From: Corella eumyota | Lineage: Eukaryota > Chordata > Ascidiacea > Phlebobranchia > Corellidae | DNA length: 64,000 bases | Assembly: GCA_963082875.1 (NCBI GenBank) | Contig: OY720097.1 | Span: forward strand, 2,046,001-2,110,000 | Direction: 5' to 3' | Shown: one piece after another, positions 22,540-35,195 of the stretch | Numbering within the stretch: position 1 is the first letter of the stretch | How the letters are laid out: the number at the start of each line of letters is the position of its first letter | The notes under the pieces: model-generated | Seen by the model: the letters and a program-made list of their open reading frames with translations, nothing else | What the model was told of the DNA's origin: nothing | Databases searched by the model: none | Position numbers and translations under genes: made by a program

Positions 22540-25500
22540 ATGGAGGATAAAATAGAAATAGAAAAAACAGAAATTAACAATGACAACAAAGAAGAGAAAA
22601 ATTTCAAAAGTTTGTTTTAAAACCTTTTTATTAAATATTTGTTTATAAATTTAAATATTTGTACTGATATAAAAAAAAAATTTAAATATTAAAAAAAAAT
22701 GTTTTTTATTAAGTTTGTAATTTAGAATTAAAATAATAGTTGATATTTTCGAAAAAAATTTATTAATTTTATTTTTATCAAAATCTTTTAGTTTTTTTAT
22801 TTTTAGATCGTATTTTAAACGACAATGCAACGGGAACTGACCACCTGGGAACCTTTGTTTACGCTGAAGCAATAGCTGAACAAATACATTGTGCTAGTAC
22901 ACCATTAACCATTGGAATCTTTGCTAGTTGGGGTGCAGGCAAAACGTTTTTTATCAACCAGATTCTTGGTAAGTTTTATGCAATTATTATTTGTGAATAC
23001 TTTACATAAAATCATAAATATTTTGATATTCACACAATATCTTAAATAAATAAACTTTAAGATTTGATAAATAAAATTTTAAATGTAATACAAAAATGTA
23101 AAAATAGCCTAAAAATGTTTTGTCATTTCAAGTCTTTTGGCAAAAAATGATGTTATTTTTCAGAAAAACTTAAAAAACATGACAAAAAAGACAGAAAAAA
23201 AGTTACAAAAAAGGACACTTGGGCTCTCATTCCAGGACTCTTGATTTTTTTAATGTTTGTGGCAATTGTTCTTCTTTTGATTCTAATTATAGAACCGTCC
23301 ATTTATCATATAACTGACCATCATACAATTGCAATTTTAAGATATTTTATTAGTTTTGGCTTGTTTGTTTTGGTCGGTCTCTTTTCTTTGTGTCTTTGTA
23401 ATCGTGTTAAATTGAAAAAGAACGGGTTTGCATATTTCCGGGCTGTACTTTATGCCCAATTTACTAAGCTTCCTATTCTTAATTTTAACAACAGCAGTGA
23501 TAACAAAATTGAGACAATTTCAGAACCTGACTACCCCAAAATAAGGTATTTTACAAAATTTATTACTTAAAAATTAAAAATTAAAATGTTGTAATACAAA
23601 GATTAAACAATTTAAAAAATTAGCAAACTTTTAACACATCTGTAAAGCTGTAATATATTTGGCTGTTATAATTATTTTATTTTAGATACATTTTCGTTAA
23701 CTTCAACGCTTGGAAATATGCTGGAAGTGATAACTTGTGGGCTGGGATCGTACTCGCACTTGTTGAAGCTGTGGAAAGAGAATTTAGTTCAATAACAGCT
23801 CGATGTTTTAGAGCATGTGATTTAGAGAAGGTTTTGAACCCGACTACACTCGATGAAAATGTTCAAACAAATAAAGCAAAAAAACGGTGTTTTATGGCTT
23901 ATGTATGGTCGCAATATGGGAAGAAATATTTTTGCGTTCCAGTTATCTACCTAATGGCAATTTTTGGTTTCTTGATTATAGCTTTTTTTGCTACACTTTA
24001 TTTCGTTGCTCCAGATGTAAGTAATTTTTAAACAAATTGTTTATTCTTTTAAGTTACTATTGATTATTCGATTTAATGTATTTTAAGTTTAATATTATTT
24101 AATTTTTAAAAACAGATACCCAAAGAATATCATGTTTTAGTTGTATCCATTGCTTTTTTACCCATTGGTTTTTCGTTTGTTTATACAATCGTGAGGTATT
24201 CTTATATCGTTTATAACTCCCAAACTACTCGCTTGAGGTCGCTACTACGTGGTGTAGAGGGTAATATGGCCAACGAATTAGGTTTCATGCATCAAGTTAA
24301 AAAGGAGGTAAACAATATATATCTAATCTTGCTTAACTAACCGTTATTGTAATCTTGCAAAGTTGGCAAATACATTTATTTACTTTTATGTCGTTGTTAC
24401 AAGTCTAAAATATATACAGACTTAACTGCATTTGTATTTAGATTGGATATATCACAGATCTTATTCACACCGTGGAGTTTCTAAAAGACATCAATTACAA
24501 AGTTATTATTACAATAGATGATCTTGATCGTATTCCATTACCAAGGGTAAGTTTTCATATATTTTAAAATTAAAAAATTATTATTTTTTTACAAAATTTT
24601 TTAATTAAAAAATACTGATTTTTAAGATTCGTCTTGTTTTGGAGGCTGTAAATGTGTTGCTAAGCGACCGCTTTTCTCCGTTTGTTTGTTTAATTGCTGT
24701 GGATTCCAGAATTGCTGTGCAAAGCTTGGAACAACCCAGCAAGGAAAACAAATATGTAACTCAAATAAGCGGACACGAATACTTGAAGAAAATTATCAAT
24801 ATTCCTTTTTGTTTGCCACAGGTAAGTAGCCTCGTAAATTACGAGTTTTTGAAAGGTGTAAGAGAACCCTGTACGTCGAAGATAAGGTTATATACAAAGA
24901 AAAAGTATTTTATTTGTACTTAATTTACTAACAAGCATTATTGTTTCATGTTTAGATAACTGAATTAAGTAAAAATAATTACATCGTTGGGCTTATTGAC
25001 GAAGTAAAGGGTACAAGTAAGTTTAAAAGGACTTTTTAACTTAACTAAATTTATAGCAATTAGGGACTATTTAAATTTAATTTTTTTAGATCGACCTTCT
25101 ACAAATTCTGTTAAATCCCATGATACCAGCGATATCTGTGATAGACTAGGAAATTTTTGTAAGCGTTGTTTTTCAAATTGTAAGTGTTGTAACTCAACTG
25201 TGGGTAGTGATGAACAAAAAAACAAACAAACAAATGAGTTAAACGATTTTCTGTCAGAATGCAGGTAAACAATCGTACATATTTATTTTTAATAAGTTAA
25301 GTCGATATTGCGACCCAAACATGGATTATCATTTATTTTTTTGACCCTGCCTAAAAATGTCCAAGTTTTTAGTTTTGAACCGTTTTAAGCATATTGAATG
25401 ATAATTCAACTGCTGATTGGTTTTGGGCTGGTCAGTTGTATGTTCAGTTTTAGTAAACCTTACTGCATGAAACCATTGACCTCACAATTTAAAGCCAAAG

Positions 25501-26451
25501 GTTTTAACTACTACACCGAAAATTTAGTAAATGCCTATAGTAAATTGAAATAAATTTAATCGATTTTGCAACTTTGCTTTATTAAAAATATATTCTTAAC
25601 AGAAATCATTTATCGGCCGAATTAATGATAAATTATCTCGAAGAAAACCCGAGAAATATTAAACGAATTTTTAACGTGATTACTCTTACAGCGTTAGTTA
25701 TCAAATGCTGCCAGGAACATGTAAGTTTTAATTTAAAAGTTTTTATACCAAATAATTTTATCACAAGTTAAAGTAACGAATGTATACGGTTGTTTTCAAG
25801 GAAAATTCTAAAAAGGAAAATCCATCAACTTCTGACAACCCGACCTTTAGGCAACCTCAGTCTACTGATCCTAGTACTAGTATAACTACCACACCTGAAT
25901 TAAATAAGCGTGTAATGGGTAAGTATTTTGCGAAGGATTGTTTTAATTATTGTAAACATTTCAATAATTTAGCTAAAAAAATTGTTTGCAGATAAAATGC
26001 TTGCTAAAAACGTTGCCAGGTGGGTTCTATTGACCGACCAATGGCCATATCAAAGTAGCTACATTTTGCAAGCCATTGATTTAAACAAAAATGAGCCTGA
26101 AAATAGAAATTTGCTTGACATATATCGCAAGTAAGTTATTTTTATATTCGATGTAGGATTTTTATCATAACAGTCAAGATACTACAAAAAAATAAATATA
26201 TATTTTTTATTTAAGTTTAATTATTTCGGTATCAAATAATGTACTTTTTTTAAAGGCATGTAAAGCCTGACATTGACCAAAAAAGCGAGGTGATTTTAAA
26301 CTTGGATAGCGATCCTGATAAGCTTGAAAAGTTTTTGAAAGATCAACCTCTAACCAAAAGTGATGTTCTAACACTGCTTAAATACACAATCAATTTAGAC
26401 CAGAGGTTAAGACATACCGTTGCCCAACATCGTCGTATTAATGGTAATTAA
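22540..26451 (+). CDS. KAP family P-loop NTPase, Kidins220/NKPD1-like (gene F), with one apparent frameshift
   Basis: Thirteen exons by homology: 22540-22609, 22807-22968, 23164-23545, 23686-24016, 24116-24307, 24442-24546, 24627-24821, 24956-25016, 25090-25264, 25603-25720, 25801-25918, 25992-26131 and 26256-26451. Walker A is ASWGAGKT, then AGSDNLWAG, Walker B TIDDLD, AVDSRIAVQSLE, EENPRNIKRI, DQWPYQSSYI and a final HTVAQHRRINGN. Exon 4 is short: the RRM-like block of E, G and H is missing. Exon 9 is cysteine-rich. In exon 12 a run of five A at 26100-26104 shifts the frame and gives TAG at 26105-26107, ending the protein at 674 aa; with four A the conserved C-terminus continues. This could be an assembly or sequencing error, an allele or early decay. 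An inverted partial copy lies upstream. Confidence 0.78.
25310..25530 (-). mobile_element. Second-family tRNA-derived SINE in intron 9 of gene F
   Basis: Inverted counterpart of the element at 20470-20700. On the minus strand it reads GGTGTAGTAGTTAAAACC then GAGGTCAATGGTTTCATGC, tRNA box A-like and box B-like parts. Confidence 0.55.
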
Positions 26452-26589
26452 AAAAAAAGTATAAAATCTAAACTGAAATGCTTTTTAAACATCTAATAAA
26501 TAAACTGTTTACTTGTCAAAATTTAAACTTAAATTTAAAAAAATTAATTTTGTTATTATACTTTATTATTTTATTAAATCCATGCTCTT

Positions 26590-27410
26590 AATTTACAGGT
26601 TTAACTTAATTCAAAATAGTTTGTAACATCACGCTTAATGACGTCATCTGAGAAATACACATTTAACAAACTGAAGTTGAGTGAGTCCATATTGTAATAA
26701 TAGTAATGTAATTAATGTCGTAACATTGGTTTGCTTTATGATGTCATATTAAATAGATGCTTGTTAATCAAACTTTTATTTTTCATGCTAACTGAAGACA
26801 TTAGTTTAAATAATTGCACGTTTAAGGCCCGTTCCCGGGGCGTACGCAACGCAACCCGTTCACACGGCGTACACAATAATGCCCTTCACACGACGTACGC
26901 AACGTAACGTAGTGTAAGATTTCGCAACCATTTAGAATGAACAGAGTCGTTCACACGTACGAAAGTTTGCGAAAGTAACGTAAGATTTCGTTAAGTTTTG
27001 TAGCTGAAGCGAAATTTACGCAAAATTTCGTGAGCGGTAAACTTTATTAGATATTTTCTATAAAAATTTTTAAAAGAAATTCCTAGAACTCGTAAAGTTA
27101 CGCAGCGCAACGCAACGTTGCAGGTCGTGTGAACAGGCCTTTATTGTTATATTTATGACAATCATGTTTTAATTTTTGTTTTTTTAAGTTTTAAAAACTT
27201 AAAAGTTGTTAAAATAATTTTGTAAATATTTTAATAAATTATTGAAAAAATTCGTAATATCTGTATCAATATCGTTTAGTCCTTTAGTATGACTGTTAAA
27301 TATTTCATCACATGATATATGTTGGTTTAGCTAACAAAGTATTTACTTAAGGCGATTGACAGAATTACAAACAACTTTATTTAGAAACAAGTTTATAATT
27401 ACAAGTACTG
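26590..27410. repeat. Right arm of the inverted duplication (matches 13570-14215)
   Basis: This is the 3' flank of gene F, repeated in inverse orientation beside gene D. It is longer than the left arm because a MITE (26825-27140) interrupts it. At its right end the match to the D promoter jumps straight to a D exon 3 relic. Confidence 0.75.
26825..27140. mobile_element. PIF/Harbinger-like MITE with TTA target duplication
   Basis: A 316-bp non-coding element begins AGGCCCGTTC and ends GAACAGGCCT, giving imperfect terminal inverted repeats of about 30 bp that include ACGCAACG-type blocks. It is flanked on both sides by TTA (26822-26824 and 27141-27143), the TWA target duplication typical of PIF/Harbinger elements. 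It is clearly richer in CpG than its surroundings. The matching arm at 13.6-14.2 kb lacks it, so it inserted after the duplication or was absent from the source. Confidence 0.8.
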
Positions 27411-27420
27411 GGTATATAGG

Positions 27421-27492
27421 TTATTGCTGCAATATACAAAATGAATTTTACACAACATGTTAGTATTATTCGTAATTATGGGCGCTTTGGTG
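27421..27492 (+). pseudogene. Relic of gene D exon 3 (WBP1/VOPP1-like)
   Basis: The segment ending ATTATGGGCGCTTTGGTGTAAG matches the end of gene D exon 3 with its donor (ATATGGGCGCTATGGTGTAAG) and the preceding 40 bases. The coding frame is damaged. It lies in the opposite orientation to gene D and directly after a copy of gene D's upstream region. The inverted duplication therefore included part of gene D and later lost exons 1-2. Confidence 0.7.
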
Positions 27493-28737
27493 TAAGTATT
27501 AATTAAGTGTAACAATTTTAATTAAACGCATTTTTTTAAAATAAGAATTAAAATGTGAACAAAAATGGCAATATCATACTTATATAAAATTATATATTAA
27601 AGATAATACTACTTCACCATTTATACAAATAAATTAAGTTATAGTTTTTGAGTTTGGGTCAAAATTATAAATTAATTTATTTCTAAATACGTTAATTAGT
27701 TAAGGCACATACCAATTACTTGCAAAAGACACCCAAGCAATTTAGGTCTAATTTATTTGCAAAAAAATAATCCCAAAAAAAAAAATATTACCAAAAAATA
27801 TTAAGTCAAAATTATGTCAATTTTACGTAAAATCCAATAGGCAACAGTAGAACAAAATTCAATAGGCAACAGTAGAACAAAATTCAATAGGCAACAGTAG
27901 AACATTTGTTTTTAAAATTATACTTTATTTTTTAGAAAATCTCAATAACAAAGGCTAAGCAACAACTCATAAGCTAAACATTAAGCGTAAGCAAACGAAT
28001 CAGCAATGCAAGAAGTTATACAAACTAGCAAAACTAATTAATAAAAAAATTCGCAAAACGATGTTTTTTTTAAACATTTTTTTTTTTTTTTTCTTTTTTT
28101 ATAGTGATATTATATTAATACTTATAGTAATGTAATCGCTAAACGACAAGCCAGCTAAATATGCTAAAACAAACAAAATTGCAAAGAAAAAACATAAGAT
28201 TTCAGCAAAAGTTATTAAAAAAAATGAAAACTATAATTTTTTTAAAATTATTTAACATGAAACACAACTCAAAAGCTTTTGAAAAGCATTACCTGATTCT
28301 TAAATTATATAAAGCAACTTTATTATTTCACTCTAATATATTAAAATCCTATAAGGATATTTAATAGTTACTGCTGTTCTTGATAAGCTAACTAAAAAAA
28401 GTAAATAATCCATAAAAGCAAAGTATTACATAAACAACTTCTATTGAAAAGCCAGTAAAAATAATAACATTCTTATTACTTTAACCTGAATATTGTTTTA
28501 AGGTATTGCCTTACAAAATATGCATTTGTACACTCCCATTTTTGTAACATGACGTCATTCGTTGTGACGTCATTGTCTAGGTAAGTTTTGCTCTGTAAAC
28601 AACAAAGTGGCGGTTAATAAAATTCAAATTTTAAAATTTTACAAAATAATAACAATATTAACATGTGTTAGCGATAAAACATAAAATGCAACGTTAGGAT
28701 CGTTTTGAAGATTTTTATTTTTGTTATTAAATATTTT
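27493..28737. other. Intergenic region between gene F flank and gene G
   Basis: Gene F (+) and gene G (-) converge here. It holds a 25-bp tandem repeat, AT-rich low-complexity DNA and, at about 28545-28600, a pair of TGACGTCA sites with TTTACAGAG on the minus strand. This resembles the F 3' flank and may be an alternative last exon of G. No other gene was seen. Confidence 0.5.
27834..27907. repeat. 25-bp tandem repeat, three copies
   Basis: The unit CAATAGGCAACAGTAGAACA plus AAATT occurs three times in direct succession with almost no differences. Confidence 0.9.
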
Positions 28738-31700
28738 TTATTTACCATCAATACGACGATGTTGGGCAACTGTATGTCTTAATCTCTGATCCAAATTAAT
28801 TGTGTATTTCATTATGGACTTAACATCATCTGTGGTTAAGGACCTGTGTTTTATAAACTGTTCAAATTTATCTGGATCGCCGTCCAAAGTTAAGACATCT
28901 TCTCTTTTTAGGTCAATTTTAGGTTTAACATGTCTATAAAAAAGAGTAATCAAATAATTAATAATAAAAATATAATAAACATTATTATTTTATGGTATCA
29001 ACATTATTGTTAAGTCAAAATTGAGCTTTATCTTTTTTTAAATTTTTAGCTTAACGTTAAACAAAAATAAAAATTTTAATATAGTTTTACAAAAATAGTT
29101 TATTGGGTTTTACTTTTCATGAGCAACAAAAAATAATTTTTGTATATATTTTTATCCTCGATGTGAAAAGGTCAACTTCACGACCTAAACATTGAATAAC
29201 ATTAGATACCCCGACCCAGTCTTGAGTTGATTTTGGCAGTTAGGGATATTATAGATTATAATTGCCCAGTTATTAAACTGCTGATGCCTTTATGTCCTAA
29301 ATGACATACCAAAAGATAGGCTTTTGTTTGTCCATTTGCATAAAAGAATAAATAAATCCCGACAATTGAACTAAAAAAAGTTGACAATAAAAACTTACGT
29401 GTTATAGATGTTAAAAAGATTGTTTGCTTTATCAGGTAATATTTCAAAACTTTCTATAACTTCAAGAATGTAACTGCTTCGATAAGGCCATTGATCAGTT
29501 AATATCACCCAAGTCACTATTTTTTCAGCAAAATATTTATCTGTTAATTAAGTTAATAGTTAGTTAGTTAGTTAACGAACGTATACTATAATAAGTATAG
29601 TCATGTGCAAAAAATTTAATGCTTTATTTGTTTATTTTTTTTTTTGACCGGCGCCAGTTTACATGTCAAACGATGCAAAAGTAAGTTTTAACTATTTTTT
29701 AATCGGTATTATTTTTTTGTAAATATATATTTTTAAATATATAAGATTTTTAACAAATTAAAAATGGTGCCAGTTTTGTTTACCTTGCGCAAAAAATTAA
29801 AAAAAAAATCACAAAAGCAAATTTTTACTCTAGAATCACATCTATTAAATTACAATAAACCGAAAAATGTAATATCACGGATAAAAAAATAACATAAATT
29901 AATAAATAACCCATAAAATCTTGGCCAGAAGATTCACGATCTGTGGAGAGTAATTTTTTAGCTGTTCTACGCAGTTCATTTTCACGTTTTTTCTGTATAA
30001 TAACTCAAATGTTAAAGTTTAGCTTAAATTATTTAAACAAGACAGGTGTGCTTACATTTTTTTGACACTTTCCGACGACTAAAACTGTAAGAGTTATCAT
30101 GTTAAAAATGCGTTTAATATTCCTCGGATTTGCATCAAAAAAAACTGCTAAATACCCAATCGAAAAAGTTTTCCTGTGAAAAAAATTTAAAAAATTAGTA
30201 AATGAACAAAACTAATTGGCAACAATAAAGCCTAGATATCAAAGTTTATATATGAGTTTTAAAGTTTTTTGCGTTACATAAAATATTTTTTTACCGGCAA
30301 TGAAGCATAAAATCCTTTAAAGTGCAATTATTTTTGTCTTCGTTTGACATGTGTTCTGCAAAAAAATATTTTTTTTAAGCCTTTAAAGCAATATAATTTA
30401 CCCTAAATCATTAGTTTCAACAAAAATGTCAACTTAAGCATTTGCAACTAATGAAAATTTGATGTAAAAATTTACATGTACAGTTTAGACTAAATTACAT
30501 ATAATGCCATGGGTGCCAATCCAGAAACATCTTAAGCAAAAATAACTTTTTTACTTGTTTTTAAATTAAGGTATTTAGTTTGAAGCAAACGCATTTAACA
30601 AACCTATTTTAGTTGTTTTTTCAGTAAGAGCATCAATGTAATTATTTTTATCTGGTGTAGTTATCTGTAGTAAAAAAAAACGGATTATTAAATACATAAC
30701 TCACAATTATTTAATCTGGTTATATTTGGAGGAAAATTGCATGCTGTAATTTTATAAATAATATCAGAAAACAAAATTAAAACTTGTTATATTCCTTTGT
30801 CACCAGAAAAATATTTTTTGAAACTAACCTGTGGCAAGCAAAATGGAATATTTATAATTTTCTTTAGGAATTCGTGTCCGCTCAATTTTAGTACTTGTTC
30901 ATTATCTTGGTCAGGTGGTTCTAAACTACGTTCAGCAATTCTAGAATCTACCGCAATTAAACAAATAAATGGAGAAGAACGATCGCTCAGCAAAATATTC
31001 ACAGCTTCCAAAACAAGACGAATCTTAAAAAAAGTATTTTAAAATAAAGCATTGTGCAGAAAAAAGAATTTAACCGACAAATTGAATAGTAACAAAACAC
31101 AAAAAGTTCCTTTTAGTGACAAAAAACTTACCCTAGGCAATGGAATACGGTCAAGATCATCTATTGTAATAATAACTTTGTATTTGACATTACTAACAAA
31201 TTCGACTGTGTGAATAAGGTCTGTGATATACTTGACCTATATACAAACTTTAGGAGTTAATATAGGCTTATAAGTTTTGTCTCTAAAAATATTTAAACAA
31301 TTTAGTTTTAAACTTATTTACAATAGTTAATATTCAGTACTTTTTTGGATGAGTAAACGAATTTTGTATATTACCTCTTTTTCAACTTTATGCATAAAAC
31401 CCAGTTTGTTTGCTAGATTAGCTTCGGAGCCATTTAGCAACGACCACAATCGGTTTGCTTGAGAGGTACACAGGTAATAAACAAATTTTCCAATAACATA
31501 AAAGGCAAAGCAAAGAGCTGACAACCACGGAATGGATTGGACATAATTAAAACCGATTTCTGAAACCTGTTTTTAAAAATAAACAAAATTATAATTTTGT
31601 CTACTAAAATAACGAAAAAAGATTACTTACTTTAGATAAGGGTATAAAATTTTGAATATAGCCCAGCAACATAAGTAAAACCAGTATCAAAAATATCAAA

Positions 31701-33330
31701 TACAAATCAGGAATGCAGCAATGTTTTCTGGCATAATTCCAATAATGAGAACAAAAACTTTGCTTCTCCTTATTAAATTTTGTTGCGGAATTTTCATTAG
31801 GTCTACCTAACTCAGCTTCTATTGACACCTCCTTTAACTTATAAAGAGCAGAAGCAGCTTGTAAGTCATTAGAGTATGTTACAGACCACCATAATTTTGA
31901 CTCTTTTTCAGTTAATTCACAAATTTCACCAAACTCTTCCATTATCTTGCGTACTTCATTTTCTAGCCTGTTTATTTTAACGTTAATAACAGAGTTACGG
32001 CTCGGTTTCTCTACCGTCTCTAAGTCAATTGCTCTAAATAAACGAACTGTAGTTAAACCAAATTCTTTTTCCACAGCTTCAGCAAGTGCAAGTACGATCC
32101 CAGCCCACAAGTTATCACTTCCAGCATATTTCCAAGCGTTGAAGTTAACAAAAATGTATCTAAAAATAAAGAATAAATTTGTATTTATAAATTATAGTTT
32201 CTTTAACTAAAGTTACCATTCAGATATTAAAAGTTTTAGGCCTAAATATTTTTAAAAAGACTTTTCAGTAGAATTTAAATAAGATAAAAAAGATAAACTG
32301 GACAAGTACAAATTTAATTATCTAATACATATATTTTCCCTTTTACATCAAAGTAAATCAAATTATATTTTAATAAACTTTTTTAATAACCTTAAGTCCA
32401 AGTTGTCTTCAAAATTTAAATCATCTGGTCTAACATATTCAGGTTGGAGGATTGGTAATTTAGTAAATTGAGCATAAAATACAACCTTGAATATTGAAAG
32501 CCAGTTCCTTATAATGTTAAAAAAGAAAAAAAGAAACAGAGCTAAAGGTGAGAATAGAAAAAACAAAACAGAAGCGACTTCAATATAGGATTGACTGTTT
32601 GCAACTACATAGTTGACAATAAACCCAAATGGAGACAGTTTTCCATTTAAAGCTAAAATAACCAACAAGGTAGTTATCAAAATTAAAAATACAACGTTTG
32701 CGAAACAAGACCTGGTAAAGCCAAAACAACCAGATTTTTCATTTTTTTTGAGATTTTTCAATTTTTTTTTTTTAATTTTGATTTGTTTTTGAAGTTTTCC
32801 TGTAATTAATAAAATCATTGATTAACTAACAAATAATAAACATTAGCATTTTACCCACAACTCTAATTTCATAAATTCAATTAACAAATTTGTAAATAGA
32901 GTAAAACTGCATTGTGTATCTGTGTATCAAAATTCTAAAGAAAAGCAATCAAACTTATAAAATAAAGGCAATTTTACTTATAATTTGGTTAATAAGAAAC
33001 GTTTTTCCTGCACCCCAACTAGCAAAAATACCGAAAGTCAATGGTGTATTTGTTATTTCTGTTTGTTCAGCTATAGCATCGGCATATACAGAAGTTCCTA
33101 AATAATCAATTCCTGTTGCAGTGTCGCTTAGAATACGACCTAAAGGTATAATTATAAAACATATAATATAACTTTAATATCTTTAAATAATACACTATAG
33201 AAAACTTTAGCTACATAAGTTGTAAAACACTTACAATACATTGTCAACCATTTTTAAATAAAGAATATCAAGAAATTACATAGGTAAACAAAATAAACTT
33301 TTAATTCCTACCACTAAATTGTTGATCCAT
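28738..33330 (-). CDS. KAP family P-loop NTPase, Kidins220/NKPD1-like (gene G)
   Basis: Thirteen exons on the minus strand: 33312-33330, 32978-33139, 32391-32799, 31631-32159, 31375-31566, 31132-31236, 30829-31023, 30604-30664, 30295-30355, 30056-30173, 29911-29992, 29399-29540 and 28738-28933. They close in frame at 756 aa with no internal stop. Exon 1 codes only MDQQFS. Walker A is ASWGAGKT. A lysine-rich stretch (KKKKLKNLKK) precedes the first membrane helix. Exon 4 keeps NAWKYAGSDNLWAG and an RRM-like block (from NSVINVKI to YKLKEVSIEAEL). Walker B is TIDDLD, then CLIAVDSRIAERSLE, DANPRNIKRI, DQWPYRSSYI and HTVAQHRRIDGK. The stop overlaps a possible donor (GATG|GTAAAT), so a second C-terminus is possible. 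It is presumably a membrane-bound ATPase of unknown role. Confidence 0.86.
29140..29285 (-). mobile_element. Partial tRNA-derived SINE in last intron of gene G
   Basis: Tail half of the main family on the minus strand (ATCCTCGATGTGAAAAGGTC, CCCCGACCCAGTCTTGAGTT, GGGATATTATAGATTATAAT). It stops at the AACTGCTGAT block; the head is missing. Confidence 0.75.
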
Positions 33331-34251
33331 TTCAAATTTTGTAACTTGTTATGTATTCAAAATTGCATATACTTAATATTTATAAACTTTAACTTATAAA
33401 AATATATAACGTTATAGCTTGATAAATACAGTAATATAGTTGAACTCTATATTAAACTCTTTCCTCGCCTTAGTTTGATAGTATTTACACTACTTGACAA
33501 ATCGAATTTCTGATCGATCTTTCTAGAAAAGTCTAGGCTGATAAGTCAAGCATAAAACTTTCTGTAACTCTATACTGGCATATCTATTACTACCTTTGTC
33601 ATACCCCAATGCACTTTGTTGTCTCTGTTCTTTTTATTTTAAACCATGTTAAACTTTATATTTAACCTATAAAATTAAACATTCTTTACCTTACCAATTA
33701 ATTTGCACAAATTACTTAAAGACAGTGTTTTTATATTTCAGACAGTGTATACTTCAGACAAAAAGACAGTGTTTTTTATACTTCTTTTAAAATTCAAATT
33801 ATTTAGTTATTGAAGCAAATTCTTAACATTCCCTTTGGTTAAAGCTTATGTATATCAAGTGTAACAGTTTACAATATTATTTTTATTGGCGAATCTACAA
33901 ACATGTCATAAATTTTAATTGCTTTGTTGCAAACATTAAACTTATATGCTAACAACAATGTTTTTAATTTATTACAACAGCTGTTAAAAATGTTAAATAG
34001 CCTACAACATTATCCATTAAATCTAGATGCTGTCAAAATATTCCTTATCAATAAAAATCGAGCCCTTAAACTTATCTGTACACATCCATATACACATTTA
34101 ACAATACAAATAAATGATTTTATGTCTTCATCTATCTATACCTAAGGTTTTTAACATAACACAATATCAAGTCATTTTAGTTAAATGGGAAAAGTTATGA
34201 AAGACTATTTTGAGTAACAGATTTTAAGTTATTTGTTTAGTAATAGAAAGA

Positions 34252-34325
34252 GGGGTTTCATTGTTGTTAAATTTGTGGTTTCATTGTTGTTAAAAAAAAG
34301 AGAGGTTTCATTGTTGTTAAATTTG
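34252..34325. repeat. Short tandem repeat with unit GGTTTCATTGTTGTTAAA
   Basis: GGTTTCATTGTTGTTAAA recurs three times with spacers of different length (AATTTGT, AAAAAGAGA). Confidence 0.8.
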
Positions 34326-35195
34326 TTTTGGGCAATATTTAACCCAAAAAAGTTATTTGCAATACAGTTTTAACATACCGTGTAAATGATAAGTAAGTAG
34401 TAAAATAAATTTAAAAAAAAACATAACTGTATGTAATAAATAAATATCAAAATTTACAACATTTACAAATAGCTCTACTGACATAAAACAGCAGTTGCTT
34501 AATTTGCTTAAAACGTAACTCACGGCTTTATACACTTTCCGTATTCCAAATAACACACACATCAATTCTGTTTAATACAATAAGTCTTAAAGGCTGTTAA
34601 AAAATCTTTAAAAAATAAAACAATTGGAAAATAAATAGCCCACATTTAACTTACTAGTAAAAAAGGTTTTAAAGCAGTCTCTTTGTGATCCGAAATTTTA
34701 ATTGAAAAGGACGTTTTAGATGTTATAATTATGTTATATTACGTTACTTTATTTAAAGTATACTCTGCTGAAGATTTTTAAACATATAAAATACTAATAA
34801 CAACCATAATAATTCCTCAATTTCATGCAATAGATTTCTTAAACAATTTTACTTTAAAATAAAGTTGCCAAATTTTTACCAGTTAAAAAGGTTTTTATCA
34901 AAAACATGTTTTTAACCAAAAAAGTATTAAAATAAGCCATTTTTTATTATTCTTAAATATAAATCAATAAATCATATTTACAGCAATTAAAATAGCAAGT
35001 CTGCATAAGCAATGTATAGGCTACTTAAAACCAGCCTAACTAAGGCCTGGGTAAACAAACGAATCAGCAAACAAAATATACACGATAGCAAGGTTTATTA
35101 TATATTGAAAAATATTACGTTTATGTGTTTATTTTTTTTGTTTTTTTCATGTTGTATAGGTTTCTTTAGATACCAAATATTTTAAACACAAAGGT

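Noticed and set aside
27834-27907. Three evenly spaced repeats resembling a tiny CRISPR array
   Set aside because: The 25-bp units are contiguous, without unique spacers, and lie in a metazoan intergenic region; a plain tandem repeat.
33924-34145. Small open frame of 73 codons between G and H
   Set aside because: No homology, no splice context and average AT-rich composition; likely chance.
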